Under the pieces are notes generated by a model that did no database searches, was not told where the DNA came from, and worked only from the letters and a program-made list of their open reading frames with translations. Below, piece by piece: positions 9,375 through 19,683 of a stretch of DNA of 64,000 nucleotides. Source of the stretch: CAVVDT01 sp963747005. Lineage in GTDB: Bacteria; Pseudomonadota; Alphaproteobacteria; Rhizobiales; Aestuariivirgaceae. The stretch spans positions 62,001 to 126,000 of the forward strand of contig CAVVDT010000012.1 in assembly GCA_963747005.1 (NCBI GenBank), written 5' to 3'. Each line of letters starts with the position of its first letter. Position 1 is the stretch's first letter. A program made the translations under genes and the position numbers.

Positions 9375-10304
9375 TCAGCCTCCGGAGGCCGCCTTGGCCA
9401 CCTCGGCGGCAAAATCGCCTTCTTCCTTCTCAATGCCCTCACCGAGCTGGAAGCGCACGAAGCCGGCGATCCTGACAGGCGCGCCGACGTCTCCTGCGGC
9501 ATTGGCCACGGCCTTTTCGACGCTGTTCTCGCCGTCAATGACAAAGATCTGCGAGAGCAGGACCGATTCCTGATAGAACTTCTTCATGCGGCCCTCGACC
9601 ATCTTCTCGATGATGTTCTCCGGCTTGCCGCTTTCGCGCGCCTGTTCGGCATAGACTGCACGCTCGCGCTGCACCACGGCGGGATCGAGGTCGGCCGTGG
9701 TCAGGGCCAACGGGTTGGCGGCAGCCACATGCATGGCGACCTGGCGACCGAAGGCATTCAATGCCTCGACGTTGCCGGCGGATTCGAGCCCCACCAGCAC
9801 GCCGATCTTGCCGGCGCCCGGCCTTGCCTGATTGTGCACGTAGCTGGCCACGACGCCCTCGCCCACCGAGATCGACGCGGTGCGCCTGACGTTCATGTTC
9901 TCGCCGATGGTGGCGACCATGGCGGTGACATGCTCTGCGACCGTCTTGCCGGCACCGGGATAGGCCATACCTTTGAGCTTTTCCACATCACCCCCGGCGC
10001 TGATCGCCAGCGCGGCAATTTCGGCCACCATCTGCTGGAATTGCTCGTTGCGGGCAACGAAATCGGTCTCGGAATTGACTTCCACCACGGCGCCGGTGTT
10101 GCCGGCAACGCAAACGCCTACGAGGCCCTCGGATGCCACTCTTGACGCCTTCTTGGCCGCCTTGGCAAGGCCCTTGGCGCGCAGCCAGTCGACCGCTGCC
10201 TCCATGTTGCCGGTGGCCTCGGTCAGTGCGGACTTGCAATCCATCATGCCTGCGCCGGTCGCCTCGCGCAGCTCCTTCACCATCGCCGCAGTAATCTGGG
10301 ACAT
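9375..10304 (-). CDS. tsf: Elongation factor Ts
   Basis: Guanine nucleotide exchange factor for EF-Tu. The 309-residue protein starts [20 protein letters not shown], the standard N-terminal domain with the MMDCKSAL segment, followed by [12 protein letters not shown], the loop that inserts into EF-Tu, and the duplicated core domain. It follows rpsB by 81 bp and is followed by the terminator at 9314-9345. The rpsB-tsf gap contains GC-rich inverted sequence without a T-tract and may hold an attenuator, but I cannot support one. Confidence 0.97.
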   Translation of the reverse strand: MSQITAAMVKELREATGAGMMDCKSALTEATGNMEAAVDWLRAKGLAKAAKKASRVASEGLVGVCVAGNTGAVVEVNSETDFVARNEQFQQMVAEIAALAISAGGDVEKLKGMAYPGAGKTVAEHVTAMVATIGENMNVRRTASISVGEGVVASYVHNQARPGAGKIGVLVGLESAGNVEALNAFGRQVAMHVAAANPLALTTADLDPAVVQRERAVYAEQARESGKPENIIEKMVEGRMKKFYQESVLLSQIFVIDGENSVEKAVANAAGDVGAPVRIAGFVRFQLGEGIEKEEGDFAAEVAKAASGG

Positions 10305-10385
10305 GTCAAACCTCTTTCAAATGAAGCGGGGCGGGCAAGGGGACCTGTCCAGCCCCATCGCCCGCGCCCGTTGAACTTGAACCAC

Positions 10386-11177
10386 TCAGGCGCTCGCTTC
10401 GGCCGCTGCTTCCGCCACCTCGGCTTCGGCCGGCACCACATCCTCAACCGGGGCCTCCAGTTCGCCGACATCGACACCGGACGAAGACTGGCTGACCGAA
10501 ATGCCTTCGATCACCGCCCGGGCGATGAGGTCGCAATACAGGCTGAGGGCACGGCCGGCGTCGTCGTTGCCGGGGATGGGATAGCTGACCCCGTCGGGAC
10601 TGCAGTTGCTGTCGAGGATGGCGATCACCGGAATGCCGAGACGGTTGGCCTCCTTGATGGCGATGGCTTCCTTGTTGGTGTCGATCACGAACATGATGTC
10701 GGGAAGACCACCCATGTCCTTGATGCCGCCGAGCGCCAGTTCGAGCTTGTCCCGCTCACGGGTCAGCGACAGGCGCTCACGCTTGGTGAAGCCTTGCGAC
10801 TCGCTCGCCAGCAATTCATCGAGATGGCGCAGGCGGCGGATCGAGTTGGAGATGGTCTTCCAGTTGGTCAGCGTGCCACCGAGCCAGCGCGAGGCGATGA
10901 AGTACTGGGCCGAACGGCGCGCCGCGTCCTTGATCGGCTCCTGCGCCTGGCGCTTGGTGCCGACGAACAGCACCCGCCCGCCGCCCGACACCACGTCGCG
11001 CACCTGCACCAGAGCCTGGTGCAGCAACGGCACCGTCTGGGCCAGGTCGATGATGTGGATGCCGCTGCGCGCGCCATAGATGAAAGGCGCCATGCGCGGG
11101 TTCCAGCGATGGGTCTGGTGGCCGAAATGGACACCGGCTTCCAGAAGCTGACGCATGTTGAAATCAGGCAATGCCAT
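10386..11177 (-). CDS. rpsB: 30S ribosomal protein S2
   Basis: Small-subunit protein needed for S1 docking. The ATG at 11177 has AAGGAG about 9 bases upstream and gives 263 residues. [19 protein letters not shown] and the [11 protein letters not shown] and [10 protein letters not shown] segments are typical. The last 30 or so residues form an alanine- and glutamate-rich tail (ending AEAAAEASA), a common alphaproteobacterial extension. First gene of rpsB-tsf; a promoter at 11320-11348 and a folded leader precede it. Confidence 0.97.
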   Translation of the reverse strand: MALPDFNMRQLLEAGVHFGHQTHRWNPRMAPFIYGARSGIHIIDLAQTVPLLHQALVQVRDVVSGGGRVLFVGTKRQAQEPIKDAARRSAQYFIASRWLGGTLTNWKTISNSIRRLRHLDELLASESQGFTKRERLSLTRERDKLELALGGIKDMGGLPDIMFVIDTNKEAIAIKEANRLGIPVIAILDSNCSPDGVSYPIPGNDDAGRALSLYCDLIARAVIEGISVSQSSSGVDVGELEAPVEDVVPAEAEVAEAAAEASA

Positions 11178-11221
11178 GCCTTGTAACTCCTTTTCCGGTT
11201 GAACCTCCGCCAGGCTATGTC

Positions 11222-11289
11222 GCCGGATGACCGGCACCGGAGGGTCTGGACGCTATGTGGGAGCCAAAAAGCTCCATGCGACCGGACCC
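11222..11289 (-). promoter_or_regulatory. Structured 5' leader of rpsB-tsf
   Basis: On the minus strand the leader folds into two hairpins. The first (11289-11242) pairs GGGTC, GG and CGC with GCG, CC and GACCC across two single mismatches and carries an apical GGAGC/GCTCC stem with a T-rich loop. The second (11235-11222) is GCCGG-TCAT-CCGGC. The predicted leader is about 135 nt, much longer than needed for ribosome binding. Ribosomal protein leaders often bind their own product; whether S2 does so here is inference. Confidence 0.5.
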
Positions 11290-11319
11290 GACACCTGACG
11301 TGTGGATTAAGCGAGGCGG

Positions 11320-11348
11320 TCTATAGCCGCTGCGGCGGGCGAGTGCAA
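11320..11348 (-). promoter_or_regulatory. Promoter of rpsB-tsf
   Basis: On the minus strand TTGCAC and TATAGA are separated by exactly 17 bases, close to the alphaproteobacterial housekeeping consensus, and lie about 143 bp upstream of the rpsB start with no other gene between. It ends just before the DUF2339 stop codon at 11353. Confidence 0.6.
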
Positions 11349-11352
11349 GGCC

Positions 11353-14124
11353 TCACGATTGCGCAGGACCTGCCTCGGGACGCTGCACGAAACGCTGGTA
11401 GATGAGCCCGATGGCGACCAGCGACAGGCCGAGACCGAGGAACGAGGCCACCCGGTAGAGCCCCTCGATGCCGGCCATGTCGAGCAGGAATACCTTCACC
11501 ACGCTCACCACCAGAATGGCAAGTCCGCCATAGCGCAGGAAGGCGGTGCGCGCCCAGATGCCGGCTGCAAAGAGGATGAAGGCGCTGACGATCCACACCG
11601 CCGAGACGGTCCACGATTCGGCATCGCCGGTGTGGTGCCACATGCTGAGGCCCTCGGGATGGAAGGCGCGGCGCACTTCCAGCGTCAGCCACAGGAGAGT
11701 GAGCAGCAGTGCCAGTCCGCCGCCAAGGCGTTGCAGCCATGAGGGGATGAAGCGGAAAAATTGCCATAAGAGTACTACCACCAGCAGCGCCGGCATGAGG
11801 TAGGCGAGAGCCAGGGTGTTGACGACCGGCCAACGCCCAGCGGCTTCGTTGGTGAACAGCGGATTGAGATCGAGGATCTGCAGGCCGACCACTGTGGCGA
11901 TGCCGAGAACGGCAAGCACCAGCGCCGCGCCGCGATCGACAAGGCGATGGCCGGCAAGCGCCGCCCTGCCCCGCCACCAGGCGCTGGTAAGCCACACCGC
12001 GCTGTGCAGCGAGGCCTCGAACAGGGTGAACCGGGCAGCGGTGATGGAGCCCTGAACAAGGATGCGGATTTCCAGCGACACCAGCACCAGGGCAAAGGCC
12101 AGCGCGCCGCCGTCCAGCACCTGCACCAGCCGGTCATCGTCCTGGCGCGCAAAAAGCCGCGCGCCCAGGTAAAGCGCGGCCGCCGGCACGCCATAGCCGT
12201 AGATGACCCAATGGCGGCCGAGAAACGCCGTCTCGTAATAGGCAAGAACGGCGGGGTTGAAGGCCAGCCGCACCACCAGCGCCGTGGCGACGACGAGCGC
12301 GACGAAGCGGAATTCGGGCAGGTCAAGGCGGCCGCCGATCCATGCCAGCGCCGGGACAAGCAGCGCCAAGGCGACGGTCAGCCAGGCATCGTGCAGCGTG
12401 AAGGCAAGCACGCCCGATATGGCCGCCACCGTGGCGATCGCATAGATGCCGAGCGTCAGGCGATCGTCGTGACGCTCGCGCCGGGCGTTCCATGAAACCG
12501 TCGCCCCGAGCGCCAAGAGGCCAAGGCCGGCCGCGATGCCCGCCCACAGGCGGTCCGGTGTCACCTCGCGCACCGGGACATAGCCGGCCGCCAGAAGCAC
12601 CGCGGCGGTGATGACGGAAGCGGCGGCGAAAACCTGCGGGCGGATAGCGGCGTGCGCCGCAACGAAGCCCGCACACAGAGCGACAAGCGCCAAGCCGCAG
12701 ACCAGTCCCATCCAGGGCTGCAAGGCGGGCGCAATCAGACCGGTGAAGGCCAGAGCCGCACCCGATCCGGCAAGCGCGGCCCGGGCCTCATCGATCATCT
12801 CCCATGACGGCCAGCCGGCGATGACAATGAACGGCGCCAGTCCGGCGATGGCGGTGAGCCCGTCGAAGCGTGGATAGCGCCGTGCGGCGACGTAGAAAGC
12901 CAGCATCTGGACGGCCAGAACCGCCCCGGCGGTGGTGATGTTTCGCACCTCCACCAGTATCCAGGCGATCATCATGGTGGCCAGGGCGGCGGTCGCCCAG
13001 GCGACAAATTCCGGAGCGGCCGGTGTGACACCGCTCCACACTCCGGGGCCCCCACCGCCCAGCCTGTTGATGGCGAACCAGACGCCGGCGGCGGCGAGGA
13101 AGGCAGCAAAGGCGCACAGGACATAGGGCGTATTGACGGTTTCAAAGCCGATCCACAGGCCCAGCCAGCCAATGCCGCCGGCCGCCGCTATGGCCACCAG
13201 CCAGGTCCAGCCGCGGTAAGCCGCCACCGCCGTTGCCGCCGCGATGATCACCGCCAGATAACCGAACAGGGCAAGCGCCGATGGCGCAGTGGATTGCACC
13301 AGCGCCGGCGTCGCGAGGCCCGCCGCCAGGCCGATGATGGCGACGATGGGGACGTGCAGCGCGCCGAGCAAGAAGCCGAGGAGCGAGATGGCGGCAAGAG
13401 CAAGAAAGGCCACCAGCGGCACGACGAAGCCGAACAGCGCATAGCCGGCGTAGATTGCGGCATAGGCCGAGAACAGCCCGCCGCTCACCAGCGCGCCCGG
13501 CACATAATCCGGTTTGACCGCTGCGATGGCGCGGGCGAGCGGGCGCTGGCGCAGAAACTCGCCCGCCGCCATCAGCACAAGGCCGAAGACGAAGCCCGCA
13601 GCCACCCGCATGCGCGGCGTCATCAGCCCGTAGTCGATGGAATACTTGACCAGGAACAACCCTGCCAACGCCAGTGCGACCGCACCCACCCATACGAACC
13701 AGCGCGAGGTGATGCGCTCTTCGAGGCCGATGCGCGGGGCGGGGTGCGCGGGTGGGACGACCGCTTCTTCGCCGTCAACGGCCTTGTCCTCGGCCGCTTC
13801 GGTGGCCATGGCGGGTGTGAATTCATCGGTGGGAGCTTCGGGTTCAACCGGCTTTGCGTCTTCGGCCGCTACGATCTCGTCCACGGGGTTCGCTTCAGGG
13901 GCAGCGCCGGCCCGCGCCACGAGGTCGGCCTGCGTCCGCACCACCGCGTCGAACTGTTCGCTCAGATGCGCGAGCTTCAAGGTTACGCCATCGAGGCGCG
14001 CGGTCAGGTCGACAAGGCGCCGGCGCTGCTTGAGAACGATGAAAAAGGCGATGAGCCCCAGAATTGGGATGGCAATGGCGACGAACGCCATGACCAGATA
14101 GATGCCCTCGTCCATCATCCACAC
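11353..14124 (-). CDS. DUF2339 polytopic membrane protein
   Basis: A 923-residue integral membrane protein of the DUF2339 family, function unknown. Residues 1-32 form a membrane anchor (MAFVAIAIPILGLIAFFIVL); residues about 35-70 look like a short coiled coil (LTARLDGVTLKLAHLSEQF); residues 75-130 are acidic and Ala/Pro/Glu-rich; from about 140 to the end there are more than twenty hydrophobic segments. A GTG start at 14124 with GGGAGG about 6 bases upstream is used; ATGs at 14118 and 14115 are alternatives. It lies 24 bp downstream of dnaE on the same strand and may be co-transcribed. No catalytic motif is evident. Confidence 0.85.
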   Translation of the reverse strand: MWMMDEGIYLVMAFVAIAIPILGLIAFFIVLKQRRRLVDLTARLDGVTLKLAHLSEQFDAVVRTQADLVARAGAAPEANPVDEIVAAEDAKPVEPEAPTDEFTPAMATEAAEDKAVDGEEAVVPPAHPAPRIGLEERITSRWFVWVGAVALALAGLFLVKYSIDYGLMTPRMRVAAGFVFGLVLMAAGEFLRQRPLARAIAAVKPDYVPGALVSGGLFSAYAAIYAGYALFGFVVPLVAFLALAAISLLGFLLGALHVPIVAIIGLAAGLATPALVQSTAPSALALFGYLAVIIAAATAVAAYRGWTWLVAIAAAGGIGWLGLWIGFETVNTPYVLCAFAAFLAAAGVWFAINRLGGGGPGVWSGVTPAAPEFVAWATAALATMMIAWILVEVRNITTAGAVLAVQMLAFYVAARRYPRFDGLTAIAGLAPFIVIAGWPSWEMIDEARAALAGSGAALAFTGLIAPALQPWMGLVCGLALVALCAGFVAAHAAIRPQVFAAASVITAAVLLAAGYVPVREVTPDRLWAGIAAGLGLLALGATVSWNARRERHDDRLTLGIYAIATVAAISGVLAFTLHDAWLTVALALLVPALAWIGGRLDLPEFRFVALVVATALVVRLAFNPAVLAYYETAFLGRHWVIYGYGVPAAALYLGARLFARQDDDRLVQVLDGGALAFALVLVSLEIRILVQGSITAARFTLFEASLHSAVWLTSAWWRGRAALAGHRLVDRGAALVLAVLGIATVVGLQILDLNPLFTNEAAGRWPVVNTLALAYLMPALLVVVLLWQFFRFIPSWLQRLGGGLALLLTLLWLTLEVRRAFHPEGLSMWHHTGDAESWTVSAVWIVSAFILFAAGIWARTAFLRYGGLAILVVSVVKVFLLDMAGIEGLYRVASFLGLGLSLVAIGLIYQRFVQRPEAGPAQS

Positions 14125-14148
14125 GGGGCGCCTCCCGGTGGTCCGGCG

Positions 14149-17100
14149 CTAGAGATCGACCACATCGACGACCCCCGGAATGGCCTTGATGGCCGCCTTG
14201 ATGCGCGGCGACACGGTGAAATGGTTGCCGATGGCAATGTCCACATCGCGATCTTCGAGCTGCATCACGAGGCGGATCGGCGCCCGGCCGCCATTGGTGA
14301 GGCGCTGGGCGATCGAGTCCAGCGCTGCCGCGTCGCGCAGAAAGATCTTCAGGCCGTTGGCAGCATTCGCCGCCGCCTTGTCGAGCGCTTCGACACCCTG
14401 CAGCCTGAGGCGCGCCTCGCCGCCGTCGGCATCGGCCTCGACCTTGACGATCACCGCCTTGCCCGGTTCCAGCAGATCGCGGTACTGGGCGAGCATGTCG
14501 GAAAAGCAGATGCATTCGTACTGGCCGGAAGGATCCGACAGGCCAACGAAGGCGAAGCGGTTGCCGCTTTTGGAACGCCGTTCCTGGCGGTGCACCACAG
14601 TGCCGGCGAGGCGCGCCGCGGTAGCGCCCTTCTTCAGCACCTTTTCATGGAACGCGGCATAGGTATCGATGCCGATGCGGGCAAGGCTCGGCATGTAGTC
14701 ATCGAGCGGATGGCCGGAGAGATAAAAGCCCACCGCCTCGAATTCCGCTGCCAGCAGGTCCATGGTCATCCATGGCTCGACCGCCGGCAGCGCCACCTCC
14801 GGCCCGCCCTCGCCGCCGGCGCCGAACAGGTCATTCTGCCCTTGTGCGGCATCGCTGGCGGCGCGGTTGGCGGTGGCGAGAATGACCTCGATGCCGGCTG
14901 CAAGCGCCGCCCGGTTGCGGTTGAGATCATCGAAGGCGCCTGCCTTGATGAGGCTTTCGAGCGCCCGCCGGTTGATATGGTGCGGGTCGATGCGACGGGC
15001 AAAATCGCCATCGGAGGTGAACGGCCCGCCCTCGGCGCGCACCGCCGCGATATGCTCCACCGCCGCCTTGCCGACATTCTTCAGTGCCGCGAGCGAATAC
15101 TGCACCACCCCGTCATGCACCGTGAAATCGACGCTGGAGCGATTGATCGACGGCGGCGCCACCCGCACGCCGAGACGCTGCGCCTCGGCCCGGAACATCT
15201 GCAACTTGTCGGTATTGCCCATGTCGAGGGTCATGGACGCGGCGATGAAGGCTTCCGGGTGGTTGGCCTTCAGCCAGGCGGTCTGGTAGGCAACGATGGC
15301 ATAGCCTGCCGCATGCGACTTGTTGAAGCCGTAGCCCGCAAATTTCGCCACCAGTTCGAAGATGTAATCGGCCCGGCCGGCCTCGACGCCGTTGGCGATG
15401 GCGCCGGAGACGAACCGCTCCTTTTGCTGGTCCATCTCCGCCTTGATCTTCTTGCCCATGGCGCGGCGCAGGAGATCGGCCTCGCCCAGCGAATAGCCCG
15501 ACAACACCTGGGCGATCTGCATCACCTGTTCCTGATAGACAATGATGCCGTAGGTCTCTTTGAGGATCGGCTCGATCATCGGATGCAGATAATCGGGCGC
15601 CTCGTCGCCCTTCTTGCAGGCGATGAAGCGCGGGATGTTGTCCATGGGCCCCGGCCGGTAGAGGGCCACCATGGCGATGATGTCCTCGATGCAGTCGGGG
15701 TGCATGCGCTTGAGGGCATCGCGCATGCCCGAACTTTCCAACTGGAAGATGCCGACGGTGTTGCCCTCGCCCAGCATGCGGTAGACGCCAGGATCGTCGA
15801 AGGGGATGGCAGCGATGTCGAAATCCGGCTGCTTCTGGCGGATGAACTTTTCCGCCTCGTTGATGACGGTGAGCGTCTTCAGGCCGAGGAAGTCGAATTT
15901 GACCAGGCCCGCCGGCTCCACCCATTTGAGGTTGAACTGGGTGGCCGGCATGGTCGAGCGCGGGTCCTTGTAGAGCGGCACCAGTTCATCCAGCGGCCGG
16001 TCGCCGATCACCACGCCGGCGGCATGGGTGGAGGCATGGCGGTAGAGCCCCTCCAGCTTCTGGCCGATCTCCAGCATAGTGCGCACCGTCTCGTCCTTGT
16101 CGCGCTCCTCCTGCAGGCGCGGCTCGCCTTCGATCGCCTCTTTCAGGGTGATGGGATTGGCCGGGTTGTTGGGGATGAGCTTCGACAGACGGTCGACCTG
16201 GCCGTAGGGCATCTGCAGCACCCGGCCCACGTCGCGGCACACGGCACGGGCCTGCAGCTTGCCGAAGGTGATGATCTGCGCCACCTGCTCGCGGCCGTAT
16301 TTCTGTTGCACATAGGCGATCACCTCATCGCGCCGGTCCTGGCAGAAGTCGATGTCGAAGTCGGGCATCGACACGCGTTCCGGGTTGAGGAAGCGCTCGA
16401 ACAGAAGGTTAAAGCGCAAAGGATCGAGATCGGTGATGGTGAGCGACCAGGCGACCAGCGAGCCGGCGCCCGAACCGCGCCCCGGTCCCACCGGAATGCC
16501 CTGGCGCTTGGCATATTTGATGAAGTCGGCAACGATCAGAAAATAACCCGGAAACTTCATGCCGATGATGACATCTAGCTCGAATTCCAGGCGCTTTTCA
16601 TAGTCCTCGCGGCTGAAGCCGGGGCTAAGCGGATGGCGCTCCAGACGTGCCTTTAGACCAGCGCGAGCCTCACGGCGCAATTCCTCGGCCTCGTCCTCGG
16701 CCGTTCCGCTCGCCGTGAATGCCGGCAGGATGGGGGTACGCGGGCGTGGCCGGAAATGGCAGCGCCGCGCTACTTCCACCGTCATCTCGATGGCCTCGGG
16801 CAGGTCGGCAAAGAGGCGCGCCATATCGCGCGCCGACTTGAAATAATGATCCGGCGTCAGGCGGCGGCGGTCTTCGGCGGCGATCACTTCGCTGTCGGCG
16901 ATGCACAACAGCGCGTCCTGGGCGGCAAAATCGTCAGAAACAGCGAAATAGGGTTCATTCGTCGCCACCAGCGGCAGTTTCATGGCATAGGCCAGGCGCA
17001 CCAGGTCCGCTTCGGCGCGGCGCTCGCTGTCGAGACCATGGCGTTGCAGTTCCACATAAAGCCGGTCGCCATAAAGTCCGGCGAGCGTTTCCATGCGCGC

Positions 17101-17607
17101 TTCGGCGAGTTTCGACTGGCCCTCGACGATCGCCTCGTTCACTGGACCCGATGGGCCGCCGGTCAGGCAGATGAGACCGTCGGCGTAGGCTTCCAGTTCA
17201 TCCAGCCCCACATGCGGATCGCCGTTCTCGCCGTGCTCCAGCCAGGCCCGGCTGGTCAGCTTCATGAGATTGCGATAGCCGGCTTCGCTGCGCGCCAGCA
17301 GCGCCAGAAACGGCCGTTTGGCCAATTGCGCCGGCCGGCCGATTGGCTCGGCCGAGGCATCGCCGAGGTCCACCTGCAGGGAAAGGCCGATGATCGGCTG
17401 CACCCCTTTGGCAGCCAGCGTTTCGGAAAACTCCAGCGCTCCGAAAAGATTGTTGGTGTCGGTGATGGCGAGCGCCGGCATGTCGTTTTCGACCGCCAGC
17501 TTCGCCAGCGCCTTGACCGGCAGCGCGCCTTCGGACAGCGAAAAGGCCGAATGGGTCCTGAGATGGATGAATGTAATGCCGTGGCTGGCGCTGCTCGACT
17601 CGCTCAT
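14149..17607 (-). CDS. dnaE: DNA polymerase III subunit alpha
   Basis: Replicative polymerase. The 1152-residue protein has the size and order of DnaE: N-terminal PHP domain (HLRTHSAFSLSEGALPVKAL at about 16-35), the catalytic palm with PDFDIDFCQDRRDEV holding the paired Asp residues, the GPGRGSGAGSLVAW segment, the fingers and beta-binding region, and a C-terminal OB fold around GNRFAFVGLSDPSGQYEC. The PHP domain keeps a His pair at its start, so some metal sites may persist. It lies 59 bp downstream of rimO on the same strand. In rhizobia this form coexists with DnaE2; the length and the polymerase motifs fit the main replicative enzyme. Confidence 0.96.
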   Translation of the reverse strand: MSESSSASHGITFIHLRTHSAFSLSEGALPVKALAKLAVENDMPALAITDTNNLFGALEFSETLAAKGVQPIIGLSLQVDLGDASAEPIGRPAQLAKRPFLALLARSEAGYRNLMKLTSRAWLEHGENGDPHVGLDELEAYADGLICLTGGPSGPVNEAIVEGQSKLAEARMETLAGLYGDRLYVELQRHGLDSERRAEADLVRLAYAMKLPLVATNEPYFAVSDDFAAQDALLCIADSEVIAAEDRRRLTPDHYFKSARDMARLFADLPEAIEMTVEVARRCHFRPRPRTPILPAFTASGTAEDEAEELRREARAGLKARLERHPLSPGFSREDYEKRLEFELDVIIGMKFPGYFLIVADFIKYAKRQGIPVGPGRGSGAGSLVAWSLTITDLDPLRFNLLFERFLNPERVSMPDFDIDFCQDRRDEVIAYVQQKYGREQVAQIITFGKLQARAVCRDVGRVLQMPYGQVDRLSKLIPNNPANPITLKEAIEGEPRLQEERDKDETVRTMLEIGQKLEGLYRHASTHAAGVVIGDRPLDELVPLYKDPRSTMPATQFNLKWVEPAGLVKFDFLGLKTLTVINEAEKFIRQKQPDFDIAAIPFDDPGVYRMLGEGNTVGIFQLESSGMRDALKRMHPDCIEDIIAMVALYRPGPMDNIPRFIACKKGDEAPDYLHPMIEPILKETYGIIVYQEQVMQIAQVLSGYSLGEADLLRRAMGKKIKAEMDQQKERFVSGAIANGVEAGRADYIFELVAKFAGYGFNKSHAAGYAIVAYQTAWLKANHPEAFIAASMTLDMGNTDKLQMFRAEAQRLGVRVAPPSINRSSVDFTVHDGVVQYSLAALKNVGKAAVEHIAAVRAEGGPFTSDGDFARRIDPHHINRRALESLIKAGAFDDLNRNRAALAAGIEVILATANRAASDAAQGQNDLFGAGGEGGPEVALPAVEPWMTMDLLAAEFEAVGFYLSGHPLDDYMPSLARIGIDTYAAFHEKVLKKGATAARLAGTVVHRQERRSKSGNRFAFVGLSDPSGQYECICFSDMLAQYRDLLEPGKAVIVKVEADADGGEARLRLQGVEALDKAAANAANGLKIFLRDAAALDSIAQRLTNGGRAPIRLVMQLEDRDVDIAIGNHFTVSPRIKAAIKAIPGVVDVVDL

Positions 17608-17666
17608 GGCCCATCTTACGACGCGTCAGTGTGAAAGTCAGAGGTGCCGCCGCGGCTTTCAACAGG

Positions 17667-18989
17667 CTAGGCGATCTCGCCCACAAGATCGTAGTCCTCG
17701 GCCTCGACGACGCGGGCGCACACCCTGTCGCCCGGCTTGAGGCCGGTCTCGCCGGGCAGGAAGACGTTGCCGTCGATCTCCGGGGCGTCCCATACCGAGC
17801 GCCCCACCGCCTCGTCGTTCTCCTCATCGACCGCATCGATCAGCACATCGATTTCGCGGCCCACTTTCTTCGCCAGGATGTCGGCGGATATGGCGTTCTG
17901 GGCCGCCATGAAGCGGTGCCAGCGCTCTTCCTTCACCTCTTCCGGCACGGCGCCGGCGATAGTATTGGCCCTGGCGCCTCCCACCGGCTCATACTTGAAG
18001 CAACCCGCGCGCTCGATGCGCGCCTCGGTGAGCCAGTCGAGCAGCATCTGGAAGTCTTCTTCCGTTTCGCCCGGAAAGCCGACGATGAAGGTGGAGCGCA
18101 AGGCAAGATCGGGACACCCCTCACGCCAGCGGGTGATGCGGGAAAGCGTCCTTTCACCGCTCGCCGGCCGCCGCATGGCCTTGAGGACTGTCGGTGAGGC
18201 GTGCTGGAAAGGAATGTCGAGGTAAGGCAGCACCCTGCCCTCGGCCATCAGTTCGATCACCGCATCGACGTGCGGATAGGGATAGACATAGTGCAGCCGC
18301 ACCCATGTCCCCAACGATCCCAGTTCGCGCGCCAGATCGATGAATCTTGCCTGCACCTCACGGCCATGGAACTTGCTCGCCGCGTATTTGACATCGACCC
18401 CGTAGGCCGAAGTATCCTGCGAGATGACGAGAAGCTCCTTCACCCCCGCCTTGACCAGCCGTTCGGCCTCATAGAGCACCGAGGCCGCCGGGCGCGATAC
18501 GAGGTCGCCGCGCAGGGACGGAATGATGCAGAACGAGCAGCGGTTGTTGCAGCCTTCGGAAATCTTCAGATACGAATAGTGGCGCGGCGTCAGCTTCAGG
18601 CCTTGTGGCGGCACGAGGTCGAAGCGGGCATCATGGGCGGGTGGCACTGCGTCATGGACAGCCGCCACCACGGCCTCATACTGCTGTGGCCCGGTCACCG
18701 CCAGCACCTGCGGATGCGCCGCCCGGATCGTTTCGGCCTCCACGCCCATGCAGCCGGTGACGATGACGCGGCCGTTCTCGGCCACCGCCTCGCCGATGGC
18801 TGAAAGCGATTCCGCCTTGGCCGAATCAAGAAAGCCGCAGGTGTTGACGATGACGGCATCGGCGCCGGCATAATCAGGCGACAGCTTGTAGCCTTCGGCC
18901 CGGAGCCGGGTCAGGATGCGCTCGGAATCGACCAGCGCCTTGGGGCAGCCGAGCGAAACGATGCCGATGGTGGGAACGGTTGGGGCCAT
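17667..18989 (-). CDS. rimO: Ribosomal protein S12 methylthiotransferase RimO
   Basis: Radical SAM enzyme that adds a methylthio group to a conserved Asp of ribosomal protein S12. The 440-residue protein has the N-terminal UPF0004 domain with its cluster cysteines at residues 15, 51 and 80, the radical SAM motif CNNRCSFC (Cys147, 151, 154), and a C-terminal TRAM domain ([12 protein letters not shown]...[17 protein letters not shown]). The [15 protein letters not shown] start is typical of RimO rather than MiaB. It precedes dnaE on the same strand. Confidence 0.95.
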   Translation of the reverse strand: MAPTVPTIGIVSLGCPKALVDSERILTRLRAEGYKLSPDYAGADAVIVNTCGFLDSAKAESLSAIGEAVAENGRVIVTGCMGVEAETIRAAHPQVLAVTGPQQYEAVVAAVHDAVPPAHDARFDLVPPQGLKLTPRHYSYLKISEGCNNRCSFCIIPSLRGDLVSRPAASVLYEAERLVKAGVKELLVISQDTSAYGVDVKYAASKFHGREVQARFIDLARELGSLGTWVRLHYVYPYPHVDAVIELMAEGRVLPYLDIPFQHASPTVLKAMRRPASGERTLSRITRWREGCPDLALRSTFIVGFPGETEEDFQMLLDWLTEARIERAGCFKYEPVGGARANTIAGAVPEEVKEERWHRFMAAQNAISADILAKKVGREIDVLIDAVDEENDEAVGRSVWDAPEIDGNVFLPGETGLKPGDRVCARVVEAEDYDLVGEIA

Positions 18990-19326
18990 TTGCGTCCTGG
19001 GCGGTGAGGATTAGCGCCTGTGTTTAGCAGGCTTTTGCGCGGCGCCAAGGGGAATGAGCGAGTGCGAGGCAGACTTCTCCTCCTGGTCATGCCGGCGCTT
19101 GTTGCGGGCATCCATAGCCACCGCTTTGGCGCACAGGGTACCGAAAGTGATTATGGATTGACGGAACGAGTGCGCCAATGACAGTCAGAGGGGCATAGTG
19201 CTCACCTGTCGCTCCGGTGTCATCGTCGCGTTTGGGCCGATAGTGGCGGGGGCGATGGCGATTGCCTTTGTCGCACGGCAGCTTTAGTACGGTCACCAGC
19301 GGCTGCGATCTGCCACGAGGTGCGAC
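18990..19326. other. Intergenic region between rimO and the cupin gene
   Basis: No gene is supported in these 337 bp between two divergent genes. A possible plus-strand promoter for the cupin gene is TTGCCT (19262-19267) and TAGTAC (19285-19290) with 17 bases between, followed by GAGGTG a few bases before the ATG at 19327. A short GCCTG/CAGGC hairpin followed by TTTT lies near 19018-19040 but has a weak stem. Confidence 0.4.
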
Positions 19327-19677
19327 ATGAGCGAAGTATGCGTCTTCAAGGCCGCCGATCGGGTGTTCGAGCCCTATGGCGGGCCGCCGGGCGAAGCGCG
19401 CATTGCGCGTCTCGTCGGCCCGGAGATCAGCGGATCGATGGGGGCAGGTGTTGCCACCTTCGATGACTGCTCCATCGAGTGGACCGTCCTTTATGACGAG
19501 GTGATCGTGGTTCTGGAAGGCGCCTTCCGCCTGCGCATCGGTGGTGCGTCCCACGAACTTGAAGCGGGCGACGTCGTTTGGATCCCGCAAAACACCCCTT
19601 TGCGTTATGAAGGCAAGGGCGCCAGGGTGTTCTACGCCCTGTCCCCGGTCGACTGGCGCCGCCGCCATAACCTTTGA
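19327..19677 (+). CDS. Small EutQ-like cupin protein
   Basis: A 116-residue single-domain cupin. WTVLYDEVIVVLEGAFRLRI and LEAGDVVWIPQNTPLRYEG form the two cupin beta-motifs; the pattern (ELEAGDVVWIPQNTPL) is closest to EutQ-type proteins of ethanolamine utilisation. The usual metal-binding histidines are largely absent (Tyr-Asp-Glu occupies the first site), so metal binding is uncertain. It ends 6 bp before the flavin oxidoreductase at 19684, so the two are almost surely co-transcribed and probably act in one catabolic step. The substrate is unknown; no other eut gene is present. Confidence 0.75.
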   Translation: MSEVCVFKAADRVFEPYGGPPGEARIARLVGPEISGSMGAGVATFDDCSIEWTVLYDEVIVVLEGAFRLRIGGASHELEAGDVVWIPQNTPLRYEGKGARVFYALSPVDWRRRHNL

Positions 19678-19683
19678 GCCTCG

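Noticed and set aside
10305..10385. GC-rich inverted sequence between rpsB and tsf as a terminator
   Set aside because: It has no T-tract and stem pairing is irregular; rpsB and tsf are normally co-transcribed.
13294..16578. A 1094-codon open frame on the plus strand opposite dnaE and the DUF2339 gene
   Set aside because: It is fully antisense to two well-supported genes, has no ribosome binding site or recognisable domain, and such frames arise from codon bias in high-GC DNA.
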